Shown piece after piece: positions 28,150-36,453 of a DNA stretch of 64,000 bases (positions are counted from its first letter, which is position 1; the number at the start of each line of letters is the position of its first letter). Origin of the DNA: Salipaludibacillus agaradhaerens. Lineage in GTDB: Bacteria; Bacillota; Bacilli; Bacillales; Salisediminibacteriaceae. A model generated the notes under the pieces. The model saw only the letters and a program-made list of their open reading frames with translations, was not told the DNA's origin and searched no databases. Location of the stretch: the NCBI RefSeq assembly GCF_002019735.1, contig NZ_KV917378.1, positions 1,886,869 through 1,950,868 on the forward strand, written 5' to 3'. The translations under genes and the position numbers were made by a program.

Positions 28150-28512
28150 TTAACTACCACGGTAGGTACTATAACCGCCAGGGGCAATGAGCAGTGGCAC
28201 ATGATAATCGTCATGATTATTCGATATTCCAAAGCTCACTGGTATGACATTTAAAAAAGGGGGATCGTCTGTCACGACCTCCATTGTTGCAAAATAAGCT
28301 CCTACATGGAAAAGTAGCTCATAACGTCCAGCCGTGAGTGCCTCCCCTTCGAGAAGTGGTTGTTCAAGCCTTCCATCATTCATTGTCACTGCTTCTTGAA
28401 GCTTTTCATAGTCTCCTAGATTGTCATTGTACTTCCAAAGTTCAATAGTGAGACCGGCTGCTGGCCTACCAATACTCGTATCAAGAACATGGGTAGTAAG
28501 TTTCCCAGACAT
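28150..28512 (-). CDS. pucM: 5-hydroxyisourate hydrolase
   Basis: 120 residues from the ATG at 28512. AGGTGA of the uricase tail acts as its ribosome-binding site and the uricase stop is one base upstream. Transthyretin-like enzyme: 'LTTHVLDTSIGRPAAGL' with the catalytic His and Arg, 'DYHVPLLIAPGGYSTYRGS' ending in the diagnostic YRGS tetrapeptide. It opens the ring of 5-hydroxyisourate, the product of uricase, to give the OHCU intermediate. Normal family length. Confidence 0.95.
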   Translation of the reverse strand: MSGKLTTHVLDTSIGRPAAGLTIELWKYNDNLGDYEKLQEAVTMNDGRLEQPLLEGEALTAGRYELLFHVGAYFATMEVVTDDPPFLNVIPVSFGISNNHDDYHVPLLIAPGGYSTYRGS

Positions 28513-28513
28513 A

Positions 28514-29470
28514 TTATTCTTCACCTACTATATCTTCGTGATACATTGTGAACCCTTGAAACCCATAAGGGGGACGAGGGTCAGTAAAGACTTTCCCATT
28601 AGTGGGTGATGGGATTTCTTCTCGAACCGTTTCCCATGTACGGTTGTTTGACTCAAACGACACTTCAGCTAGTTGTGGAAATCGCTGAAGGATTCGCTTT
28701 CCAATATCAAAAATTAACTTTTGAATAGACGGTGAATCAACACTGTGAAAGACTGTTTGAGCGATATGTTTCACATGTTCAGCTGCCACATAGTTTTGCG
28801 GATCTTCCCCTTCTCCGTCAACCGAGTTTTTATAGCGCCAATAAATATTTAAATAAATAAACAATGGCCGATCATATGTTTCTGGCAGTGTTGTAAATTC
28901 ATCCTTTATATAGCCTGCAAAGGAACTACCTTTCACTTTAATCAGATGGAGACCGAAGACACCGCTTTGGTGATCCTTCACGCCATATCCCTTTTCTTTT
29001 CGTTCTATTTCTATGGATGCCAAAGGCTTTTCAAGTGTCCCTTCGCGGAACACGATCTCACTAGCTGTTATTTCTCCATTTACTAGAACTGTAGCTTCTG
29101 TAAATGGGAATTGCTTGCCTTTTATATCTACAGCGCTTATATGTGGATACGTATCAAGAAACTTCCTACCTACAAATGTAAGAAATCCTTCCATCGTATT
29201 GCCTTGATACTCCCCTGCATAGTGAAGAATAAAATTCTTCATTGAATCTGTAGCCACGACGAATGAATTATCTCCTTCAGTAAAAGAAGTGAGAAACGCA
29301 TCTCCTTTTAGGGCCACTTGAACGTCCATCCCTAAAATAATATTACTGCGTCCGCTAAACGAAGACTCTGGGATTTTGGTCACATCTGTTAACGGTTTAG
29401 CATAAGTACGATATACGAACACATCCCCTTTACCATAATACATCATGCGTGTCGTCGTTTTTGATTCCAT
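28514..29470 (-). CDS. pucL: Urate oxidase (uricase), stand-alone
   Basis: 318 residues. 'MMYYGKGDVFVYRTY' with the catalytic lysine region, 'VVATDSMKNFI' with the Thr-Asp pair, 'GSSFAGYIKDEFTTLPE' and 'EVSFESNNRTWE' are conserved uricase sequences. It is cofactor-free and oxidises urate to 5-hydroxyisourate. In B. subtilis the same sequence is the C-terminal half of the bifunctional PucL; here the decarboxylase half is a separate gene 28 bases upstream. Its own ribosome-binding site is GAGGGAG. Confidence 0.95.
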   Translation of the reverse strand: MESKTTTRMMYYGKGDVFVYRTYAKPLTDVTKIPESSFSGRSNIILGMDVQVALKGDAFLTSFTEGDNSFVVATDSMKNFILHYAGEYQGNTMEGFLTFVGRKFLDTYPHISAVDIKGKQFPFTEATVLVNGEITASEIVFREGTLEKPLASIEIERKEKGYGVKDHQSGVFGLHLIKVKGSSFAGYIKDEFTTLPETYDRPLFIYLNIYWRYKNSVDGEGEDPQNYVAAEHVKHIAQTVFHSVDSPSIQKLIFDIGKRILQRFPQLAEVSFESNNRTWETVREEIPSPTNGKVFTDPRPPYGFQGFTMYHEDIVGEE

Positions 29471-29498
29471 CCTGTCACTCCCTCAACTCAGTTTCAAC

Positions 29499-30008
29499 TT
29501 ACACATCATTCTCTTTATGGATAAGCTCATTTAGTCTAAAACCAGCAATTTTGCTCACTTCCTCCAAAGCTGTTTCCATCTCCTTTTCATAAGAATGATG
29601 GCGTCGTTTTTTCATTTTGTGAAGGATTTGCTCTTTCTTTTTCCCTTTTACAGCTACAATGAATGGAAAGCCAAATTGTTTAACATACGCATCGTTAAGG
29701 TCAGCAAACTGATTATATTCTTTCTCTGTGAGCCTATTTAAGCCGGCCTCCCGCTGTTCTTTTCCAGACGTTTCAGAGATTGTAAGCTTTGTCCCAAGGT
29801 CTGGATGAGCACGCAACAAGGATAACTTTAACGCAGTATTCGCTTGATACATTTCCTTTGTCATCCTGTTATGAAGCTGAGTAACACATGTAAATGGACG
29901 ATGTGGCCACGTTTTCTCTGCTACCCATGGAGAATGTTCAAAGACAGGCCCTATGGTCGTTATAAATTCAGACGCCTGCATTGAATTGACTTCCGTTATC
30001 GTATACAT
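29499..30008 (-). CDS. OHCU decarboxylase, stand-alone
   Basis: 169 residues from the ATG at 30008, whose N-terminus 'MYTITEVNSM' aligns with that of B. subtilis PucL; a GTG six codons upstream is an alternative. 'HSPWVAEKTWPHRPF', 'LLRAHPDLGTKL' with the catalytic histidine, 'EQREAGLNRLTEKEYNQFADLNDAYVKQFGFPFIVAVKGK'. It decarboxylates 2-oxo-4-hydroxy-4-carboxy-5-ureidoimidazoline to S-allantoin. It corresponds to the N-terminal half of B. subtilis PucL, split off as a separate gene. The gap to the preceding deaminase gene is 164 bases. Confidence 0.93.
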   Translation of the reverse strand: MYTITEVNSMQASEFITTIGPVFEHSPWVAEKTWPHRPFTCVTQLHNRMTKEMYQANTALKLSLLRAHPDLGTKLTISETSGKEQREAGLNRLTEKEYNQFADLNDAYVKQFGFPFIVAVKGKKKEQILHKMKKRRHHSYEKEMETALEEVSKIAGFRLNELIHKENDV

Positions 30009-30172
30009 CCTACGTTCAACACCCACCTTTCAAAAAATTGTCGCATGCACACCTTAAGTCAGTACCACCTTTTCTTCTGTATGTGTCTACATTAGGCCAG
30101 TGACGTGTACGCGTCATTAGTTACATTAACTAAACTTTTCCGCCATCATTGTAAATCATGCCTAAACAGCCG

Positions 30173-31507
30173 TTAAGAAATATGAGGTAGTCGTTGAATA
30201 AGTCGCTTAATTGAATGGTTTGCCTCTTTTAGGGTCACGTCTTTATCTATCGTTTTCATACAACGTTCTTCCATCACCACATCACCATGAATAATGGTCG
30301 TCTCCACATCAGCACGCGTTGTGGAGTAGACGATACGTGAAATGGTATCAACATCATATGACGGGTACATATGAAAATCATGTAAGTTCAAAATAATGAG
30401 ATCCGCTTTCTTTCCTATTTCTAGGCTCCCAATCTCATGATCCAAGCCCATTGCTTTCGCCCCGTCAATCGTAGCCATTTTAAAGACTGTTTTAGCATCC
30501 ATAGCAGTAGGCCCATGGGCAGGCTTTTGAATAAGAGCTGCTAATCTCATTTCATTAAACATATCTAAGTTATTGTTACATGGAGCGCCGTCTGCTCCTA
30601 AACTGACACATATATGGGCATCAAGTAAACTTGGGATATTTGCTACTCCCGATGCTAATTTTAAATTAGATCCTGGACAATGGCTGACATTTACCTTTCT
30701 TTGTTGAATAATTCGCTTTTCAGTCTCATTTAGCCACACACAATGAGCCAAAATAAGGCGTTCATTTGCAAGACCAAGATAATCAAGATATTCGATATTA
30801 CGCATGCCAGTTTCCGCTTCAACAATTTCTATCTCACCTTTGTTTTCGGAAGCATGAGTATGCACATAGGTGTCATGTTTACGCGAAAGGTTCGCCACTT
30901 CTTTTAATAAAGTTTCTGTACATGAAACGACGAATCGAGGTGAGAAAGCATAATGAATACGTCCGTTCTTTTTGTGCCATTTCTCCATTAAGTCCACACT
31001 TTGCTGTATGGCTTCTGCCGTATTTTCTTGAAGGCGCTTTGGTACTTCGTCACCTTTATCCATCATCACTTTTCCTGACAAAGCTCTTATACCAGATTTT
31101 TCAATCGCTTGAAAGGCATAATCGGTGTGATGAACGGTTTCCATGTCCACAATTGACGTTGTACCACTTTGTATAAGCTCCCCAGTACCTAGCAGCGCAG
31201 AATAATAGATCGATTCCTCATCATGAGCAGCTTCCAGTGGCCATATACGCTTTTTTAACCAATCCATCAGTTCTAAGTCGTCACCTTTCCCTCTGAATAT
31301 CGTTTGACAAAGATGTATATGTGTCTGGATAAACCCCGGTGTCACAACGCGATCCGTAGCATCAATCACCTTATCAGCTTCAGGATAGTCTAAACTTTTG
31401 CCAATATCCTTAATGGTGTCGTGTTCAATATAAATATCACCAATAAATTGGTCATCTTGCTGATTCATTGTAATAAGTTCTGCATTTTTTATTAACAATG
31501 TACTCAT
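30173..31507 (-). CDS. Amidohydrolase-superfamily purine-type deaminase
   Basis: 444 residues with GGAGGTAATGA before the ATG. Zinc-dependent deaminase of the TrzA/MtaD/DadD group: His63 and His65 in 'QTHIHLCQ', His218 and Glu221 in 'VHTHASE', His255 in 'LILAHCVW', Asp306 in 'SLGADGAPC'. Characterised relatives deaminate guanine, 8-oxoguanine, S-adenosylhomocysteine, 5'-deoxyadenosine or triazines. It is the first gene behind the purine riboswitch and heads the decarboxylase-uricase-hydrolase genes, so a purine base such as guanine (giving xanthine for PucCDE) is the likeliest substrate. Overall similarity looks closest to deoxyadenosine/SAH deaminases, so the substrate stays open. Confidence 0.85.
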   Translation of the reverse strand: MSTLLIKNAELITMNQQDDQFIGDIYIEHDTIKDIGKSLDYPEADKVIDATDRVVTPGFIQTHIHLCQTIFRGKGDDLELMDWLKKRIWPLEAAHDEESIYYSALLGTGELIQSGTTSIVDMETVHHTDYAFQAIEKSGIRALSGKVMMDKGDEVPKRLQENTAEAIQQSVDLMEKWHKKNGRIHYAFSPRFVVSCTETLLKEVANLSRKHDTYVHTHASENKGEIEIVEAETGMRNIEYLDYLGLANERLILAHCVWLNETEKRIIQQRKVNVSHCPGSNLKLASGVANIPSLLDAHICVSLGADGAPCNNNLDMFNEMRLAALIQKPAHGPTAMDAKTVFKMATIDGAKAMGLDHEIGSLEIGKKADLIILNLHDFHMYPSYDVDTISRIVYSTTRADVETTIIHGDVVMEERCMKTIDKDVTLKEANHSIKRLIQRLPHIS

Positions 31508-31611
31508 TCATTACCTCCAGCTCATTTGACTTTTGTAATCTGGTAGGAGATGTGAATCCTGAAACACTGACATTTCAAGAGAAGACCCATCCCCCTTTTG
31601 TGTAAAGCTAA

Positions 31612-31648
31612 ACTTCAACCAGTGGACGTTTTCCTTCATCTCCCACTT
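31612..31648 (+). repeat. Partial copy E of the dispersed repeat fused to another hairpin
   Basis: ACTTCAACCAGTGGACGTTT followed by CTCCCACTT matches only the first hairpin of the family. It is directly joined to the three-way structure on its right, with which it shares the CCCACTT strand. Confidence 0.4.
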
Positions 31649-31700
31649 AAACTTTTCGATCTTCTTAAAGATCGGGGTTTTACTGCCCCTTAAAAGTGGG
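31642..31700. other. Potential three-way-junction structure in the deaminase leader
   Basis: Outer stem CCCACTT (31642-31648) / AAGTGGG (31694-31700) encloses two perfect hairpins: GATCTT-CTTA-AAGATC (31658-31673) and GGGG-TTTTACTG-CCCC (31674-31689). It lies between the riboswitch terminator and the deaminase start. Function unknown; it could be a repeat or part of the leader RNA. Confidence 0.5.
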
Positions 31701-31732
31701 ATAAAACACTGCCATAGGTAATCACTTTAATA

Positions 31733-31781
31733 TAAATAAAAAAACTACGAAAAAAGGCATGTTTCACCTTTATTCGTAGTT
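31733..31781 (-). terminator. Intrinsic terminator of the purine riboswitch
   Basis: Minus strand: AACTACGAATAAAGG pairs with CCTTTTTTCGTAGTT (one mismatch in 15 pairs), 9-base loop, then TTTTTTTATTTAT. Its 5' arm contains the whole 3' strand of aptamer stem P1, so P1 and terminator cannot coexist. Confidence 0.88.
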
Positions 31782-31838
31782 AGGAATTTACGGTTCCTAA
31801 TAGAGACCCTCAAACCTTATTTTTGAGGTTATACGAAT
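31733..31838 (-). promoter_or_regulatory. Purine riboswitch (guanine-class C74), predicted ON switch
   Basis: Aptamer at 31838-31772 on the minus strand. P1 ATTCGTA/TACGAAT; J1/2 TAA; P2 CCTCAAA/TTTGAGG with loop AATAAGG; J2/3 GTCTCTA; P3 TTAGGAA/TTCCTAA with loop CCGTAAA; then the single J3/1 base C that corresponds to C74 of the B. subtilis xpt aptamer. All stems are perfect, and the loop GG and CC needed for loop-loop pairing are present. C74 specifies guanine, hypoxanthine or xanthine rather than adenine. The terminator uses the P1 3' strand, the arrangement of the adenine-activated pbuE switch, so ligand should prevent termination. It sits 86 bases after pucB and 226 before the deaminase, controlling the deaminase-uricase part. 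Confidence 0.92.
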
Positions 31839-31923
31839 TCTCCCATCATATGGTGCCATTATCGTTAACACGTTCAAATGTAATTTTGTTATGCTACTAG
31901 TTTAGCAAATACATCGATTTTGT

Positions 31924-32562
31924 TTATGTTGATGTCAGATCATATGCCCCTTTTTTTGCTTGTTTATAGTCTGCAGGCGTATCGATATCAATAACTACGA
32001 ATGGATCGGTCACTTGTATACAATACTGCTCGATATGCTGCATCATTCTTAGACCTCCTTTATCTCCTTTACATGCTGCATGGTATGGCATATCAGGTGA
32101 GTGTATATGCCCCCAATAGACTGGATGACCTGGCATTCCTCGATAGTATGGTCGCATTGTAAAAGGGGACGTGAGCTCCATTCCTTTGATTTCTCCTTCA
32201 TCAATCACCGTTTTTATTGTCTCTGACTTAATAAATGGTTGATCCGCTAGAAATATCATGACTGAATCCACATCTTCAGGGATGACACTAAAACCTTTCA
32301 TCAACGATGATGTCTGTCCTTCTTCATATCGTGTGTGACGCAACCACTCTAACCTCGGTGTCTCAATTGTAATGGCCGTTCTAATCGCAGCTTCTTCATG
32401 ACCTAAAATGACGATAACTTTTTCAAAAGGTTCTTTCAATCGTTGTTGGACCACATGTTCCAACATTGGGACACCTTGTAGTGTGAGCAATTGCTTCGCT
32501 GTTCCCATCCTTGAAGACAAACCAGCTGCCAAAATAACCGCATATATTCTAGACGCTGTCAT
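31924..32562 (-). CDS. pucB: Molybdenum cofactor nucleotidyltransferase for xanthine dehydrogenase
   Basis: 212 residues, NTP_transf_3 fold of the MocA type: 'VILAAGLSSRMGTAKQLLTLQG' binds the nucleotide, 'FLADQPFI' holds the metal-binding aspartate, 'GMPGHPVYWG' and 'VVIDIDTPADY' are family hallmarks. It transfers CMP to molybdopterin to give the cytosine dinucleotide form used by xanthine dehydrogenases. It is the last gene of the xanthine dehydrogenase operon. Its ATG follows the pucA stop TAA directly, with little of its own ribosome-binding site, so it is translationally coupled. Confidence 0.88.
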   Translation of the reverse strand: MTASRIYAVILAAGLSSRMGTAKQLLTLQGVPMLEHVVQQRLKEPFEKVIVILGHEEAAIRTAITIETPRLEWLRHTRYEEGQTSSLMKGFSVIPEDVDSVMIFLADQPFIKSETIKTVIDEGEIKGMELTSPFTMRPYYRGMPGHPVYWGHIHSPDMPYHAACKGDKGGLRMMQHIEQYCIQVTDPFVVIDIDTPADYKQAKKGAYDLTST

Positions 32563-33606
32563 TTAAATAGCCGCCAATGTGGCGTTAGATTGTTTTGACG
32601 TTCCATTTCTTACTTTAATCAACTCAGCAATGATACTAACACTAATCTCTTCTGCTCCTTCAGCATGAATGTCTACGCCAACAGGTGAATGGAGCCATTC
32701 TGGGATTTCTTTCGATCCTAATAAACGACGGGTTCGTCTTCTAGGACCAAGGATCCCTGCATACCTTAACAAATTTTTACAGTCCAAGACATGTTGGAGA
32801 AATATCTGGTCCCATTCAAAACGATGAGTCATGATAAGAACATAGCTATTTTTTTTAAAAGAGTGGGTAGTGATAAATTCCTCTGCATGCATGCACAAAT
32901 AGTCACTAGCTTGTGGAAAGTTAATTGAGTTACACCTTTCCTCTCTCGGATCAATCAGTGTCACATTAAAATGAAATTCCACCGCTTTTTTGACAACCGG
33001 CTCAACGTCCCGCCCACCACCGAAAATATATAAGTTATCTTTCGGCTCGAACCGTTCTACAAAATAGTCATCATCCAGAGGCAAAAAAACGGTTCCTTTT
33101 TCACTACTTATGAGGTCGTTACAAGCTAATTGAACTTCTTTAGGTAATGCCATATCTCTTTCAGATAACTGCTCCCCTTCTTCAGTAAAAAAACTTGTTT
33201 TCACTCTATTGTCCAACAAACATTTAACAGAGATAACGTTCCTCCCTTCTTCTAAATACTGTAATGCTTTTGCTTTTGATGTATCCCACTGGATAATCTC
33301 CAAATAAATGTACACAGTGCCGTTACAACCTGCTCCTTGTCCCCATCCTGTGTCATCTTCACTTTGCAAATTGTACGTTATCCACTGATTTTGATTGGAA
33401 ATAAGCGCTTCTTTAGCACGATAGGCTAAATCGTCTTCTAAACACCCGCCACTAATTAAGCCATACTGCTCTCCATTCGGGGAAAACAACATTTTAGCAC
33501 CTTCGTGACGATAGGCTGATCCTTCAATATGCGTAATCGTGGCTAATACAAAAGATTGTCTTGGTGTCTGTTTCATTATATGAAGGAACTTGTGATCATC
33601 TTTCAT
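32563..33606 (-). CDS. pucA: XdhC-type maturation factor
   Basis: 347 residues from the ATG with GAAGGAGG in front. N-terminal XdhC_CoxI motif 'ISGGCLEDDL', conserved cysteine in 'GAGCNGTVYIYLE', then a Rossmann domain 'LYIFGGGRDVEPVVKKAVE' and 'GILGPRRRTRRLL'. XdhC proteins bind the molybdenum cofactor, mediate its sulfuration and insert it into xanthine dehydrogenase. All conserved elements are present. Confidence 0.9.
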   Translation of the reverse strand: MKDDHKFLHIMKQTPRQSFVLATITHIEGSAYRHEGAKMLFSPNGEQYGLISGGCLEDDLAYRAKEALISNQNQWITYNLQSEDDTGWGQGAGCNGTVYIYLEIIQWDTSKAKALQYLEEGRNVISVKCLLDNRVKTSFFTEEGEQLSERDMALPKEVQLACNDLISSEKGTVFLPLDDDYFVERFEPKDNLYIFGGGRDVEPVVKKAVEFHFNVTLIDPREERCNSINFPQASDYLCMHAEEFITTHSFKKNSYVLIMTHRFEWDQIFLQHVLDCKNLLRYAGILGPRRRTRRLLGSKEIPEWLHSPVGVDIHAEGAEEISVSIIAELIKVRNGTSKQSNATLAAI

Positions 33607-33634
33607 TTCAAAACCTCCTTCTAAAATGAAGACA

Positions 33635-34141
33635 TTAGTCGATGTCATCTGAACTGAGTTTTCTTAGCACACGGAGGATTCCCCCATACCCTGTACAGCG
33701 ACATAAGTTCCCTGCAAGAGCTTCTTTCATCTCATTATAGGTCGGATTTTCTTTGTTATTTAACATACCTTTTAATGCCATCACCATCCCCGGTGTACAA
33801 TAGCCACACTGTAATGCGCCTTCTTCTAGAAAAGCTTGTTGAACACGGTTCGGTTTCTCATGTTGCAGGCTTTCAATTGTCTCAACTGATTTACCTTCAC
33901 ATTGGTAAATCATAAGTAAACATGAATTATGAGGCACACCGTCTACAAGAACGATACACGCACCACACCGCCCTATTTCGCAGGAGATTTTCGTACCTGT
34001 CATAGCTAAATCAGTGCGTAATACGTCTACAAGCCGACGCGATGGTGCCACGTAAAGGGTGGTCTCGTTTCCATTCAAATGAAAGGTCACATTAAGAGCT
34101 TCAGGCTTGTCTGTTACTGTAAATTGGGGTTGTTTCGTCAT
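33635..34141 (-). CDS. pucE: Xanthine dehydrogenase, 2Fe-2S subunit
   Basis: 168 residues. Plant-ferredoxin-type cluster 'CEIGRCGACIVLVDGVPHNSC' and the helical-domain cluster 'CGYCTPGMVM'...'CRCTGYGGI'. All eight cysteines are present. It carries electrons from the molybdenum subunit to the FAD subunit. The ATG overlaps the pucD stop by 4 bases. Confidence 0.95.
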   Translation of the reverse strand: MTKQPQFTVTDKPEALNVTFHLNGNETTLYVAPSRRLVDVLRTDLAMTGTKISCEIGRCGACIVLVDGVPHNSCLLMIYQCEGKSVETIESLQHEKPNRVQQAFLEEGALQCGYCTPGMVMALKGMLNNKENPTYNEMKEALAGNLCRCTGYGGILRVLRKLSSDDID

Positions 34142-36453
34142 CCTGTTTCCTTCCCTTCTCTTGCCGACGAGTCTTTGAAACAGTGAGAAAAGAAGCCTTC
34201 CCCTCCATCAAGAACCTCTTCTGGACTAATTGGGAGTTTCGTTATCCATTTACCTGTTGCCTGTTTAACAGCCGAAACGATAGCCGGTGCTAGAGCAACT
34301 GATCCTACTTCTCCTACCCCTCTTGGACCAAATGTATCTCCTTCTGGTAGTTCCTCGATTGCGTCCACATTTTGAATGTCTGGGACATCGAAAATAGTTG
34401 GTACTAGATACGTATCAAGATTTCTTGTCATATACTGACTGTTACACATAATGGCATCTTCTGTCATGGTGAAACCGAGAGCCATTATGCTACCACCTTC
34501 TATTTGACCGAGGTAACCTAAAGGATTTACAACTTCTCCCGCGGCTACAGCATGATCAGCTCTAGTTACTCTAACCCTCCCTGTGAGCATGTTAACTTCT
34601 ACTTCCACAATGACAGCCGTAGAGCTATAAAGAAAATGCCCGCCAAGAACGGGATCAGGGGTCACAGGATAATGAAACTCTGTCGTACACACAATCGGGT
34701 CTGCACAGGCTCCTGCCAGTTTTTTATAGCTCATAAGAAAGCGGTGGCTTTTGTCCCTTTCCCGCTTCCACACCCCTTTTTTCCCAGTCATCAACTGAGA
34801 TCGGTCCTCTCCCGTTAGTTCATGAACTTTTGAAAACAGTTCAGTTAAAAACGGCTTTTTCATATTTTGCAACGCTCGCCATACCATATTTGTTGTTCTA
34901 GATGCTGTGGATGAACCGCTTTCTGGCACATTGTCCGTGTCACCAATCATTATGTGAAGATCATCTGTATCACAATTGAAGTGATCGAGTAACATTAATT
35001 CTAACGTGCTTAACAAGCCTTGCCCGAACTCTTCATGTCCAAAAGCAACTTCAATTTTCCCTTCATCATTCAATCTAATTTTTCCACCAGCAGGATCTGG
35101 AATACCATAGCCAAGACCTGAACCATGCATAGCTAAAGCCATACCTTTTCCTCTACGCATCCATGGCAGATTATCGCTGAGTGTTTCTTTTTCTGATTGA
35201 TATAAAGGGGACTCTTTAATAGATTTCCAAACGTGTAATGGTCCGTCATTTGCCGCTATTTGTTGTCCTAATGGTCCAGGATCATGAAGCTCTCTTAAGT
35301 TTCGCCGTCTTAATTCCCACGGATCAAGTGCTATTTTCTCTGCCAGTCGATCGAGCTGCCCTTCCAATGCAAATGTAACCTGATTCCCGCCAAATCCTCG
35401 AAATTCTCCTGACACACCATTATTTGTATACACGGCTTTGCCAGAAATCTCAACGTTCGGAATAACATAGCCACCAACAGAATGCTCTACAGCAAAATTT
35501 AAAACCGGTCCACCAAGTGTGGCATAAGCGCCTGTATCTGACATAATTGAGACTCGGTGAGCTAATAGTTTTCCTTCATGATCTATCCCCGTTTTCATCG
35601 TTATTTTCATAGGGTGACGCTTCAAGCCTGCTATAACGGATTCCATTCTAGAATAATGCATTTTAATAGGTTTCCCACATCGGAGAGCAAGCAATGCCCC
35701 ATATGGTTGAACATTTAACTCGTCTTTTCCACCAAAGGATCCACCAATTGGGCTTGAAACGACTCTTATATGATCAACAGGCATATTTAGAATACGTGCT
35801 AATTGCATCCGATCTTTATATCCGTGCTGTGTGGGAGCATAAACCGTTAACCGCCCGTTTTTTTCTGGAATAAACAAGCCCCCTTCAGTCTCCATATACA
35901 CGTGCATTTGACGGGGAGTTTCATAGGTTTCTTCCACAGTGTGAGCACATCTATTAAAAGCACCTTCTACATTGCCTCTTTTATAATCTCTTTCGTGTAA
36001 AATGTTGCCTTCTTTATGCAATGATGGCGCATCTGGCTCTAATGCTTTTTCCGGTGAATCTAAAATGGGGAGTTCATTATAATCCACGTGAATAAGAGCC
36101 AATGCTTCTTCGGCAATTTCAAGGGTTTCTGCTGCCACTACAGCAATAGCATCACCTTCATACCTAATCAGGCGATCACAGAAAACAGGTTGATTCGGCT
36201 CAGCGATTCCAAAGCCATTAAGACCTGGGACATCTTTGTGCGTGAGAATCGCTTTGACACCCGGAAGCTTTTCCGCTTCACCTGTTTTAACATCGACTAA
36301 CTTAGCATGAGCCACCCCGCTTCTAAGTACTTTGCCGTAGAGCATGTTCTCTCGCGTCATATCAGTCAAATAATGAAGCTCACCGCTTACTTTAGCTTTT
36401 CCATCAGGCCTTATCTTCCATGGATATTGCTCCGTGGGCTTATTTAACCTCAT
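34138..36453 (-). CDS. pucD: Xanthine dehydrogenase, molybdopterin subunit
   Basis: 771 residues from the ATG with AGGAGGTG in front. N-terminal aldehyde oxidase/xanthine dehydrogenase a/b hammerhead ('RPDGKAKVSGELHYLTDM'), then the cofactor-binding domains with 'GGSFGGKDE', 'RGFGGNQVTFALE' and, near the C-terminus, 'PRGVGEVGSVALAPA' whose glutamate is the catalytic base of the family. It hydroxylates hypoxanthine to xanthine and xanthine to urate. It overlaps the end of pucC by 14 bases. Confidence 0.95.
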   Translation of the reverse strand: MRLNKPTEQYPWKIRPDGKAKVSGELHYLTDMTRENMLYGKVLRSGVAHAKLVDVKTGEAEKLPGVKAILTHKDVPGLNGFGIAEPNQPVFCDRLIRYEGDAIAVVAAETLEIAEEALALIHVDYNELPILDSPEKALEPDAPSLHKEGNILHERDYKRGNVEGAFNRCAHTVEETYETPRQMHVYMETEGGLFIPEKNGRLTVYAPTQHGYKDRMQLARILNMPVDHIRVVSSPIGGSFGGKDELNVQPYGALLALRCGKPIKMHYSRMESVIAGLKRHPMKITMKTGIDHEGKLLAHRVSIMSDTGAYATLGGPVLNFAVEHSVGGYVIPNVEISGKAVYTNNGVSGEFRGFGGNQVTFALEGQLDRLAEKIALDPWELRRRNLRELHDPGPLGQQIAANDGPLHVWKSIKESPLYQSEKETLSDNLPWMRRGKGMALAMHGSGLGYGIPDPAGGKIRLNDEGKIEVAFGHEEFGQGLLSTLELMLLDHFNCDTDDLHIMIGDTDNVPESGSSTASRTTNMVWRALQNMKKPFLTELFSKVHELTGEDRSQLMTGKKGVWKRERDKSHRFLMSYKKLAGACADPIVCTTEFHYPVTPDPVLGGHFLYSSTAVIVEVEVNMLTGRVRVTRADHAVAAGEVVNPLGYLGQIEGGSIMALGFTMTEDAIMCNSQYMTRNLDTYLVPTIFDVPDIQNVDAIEELPEGDTFGPRGVGEVGSVALAPAIVSAVKQATGKWITKLPISPEEVLDGGEGFFSHCFKDSSAREGKETG

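Noticed and set aside
30173-31507. Naming the deaminase guaD
   Set aside because: The zinc motifs are shared by guanine, deoxyadenosine, SAH and triazine deaminases; context favours a purine base but the sequence does not decide.
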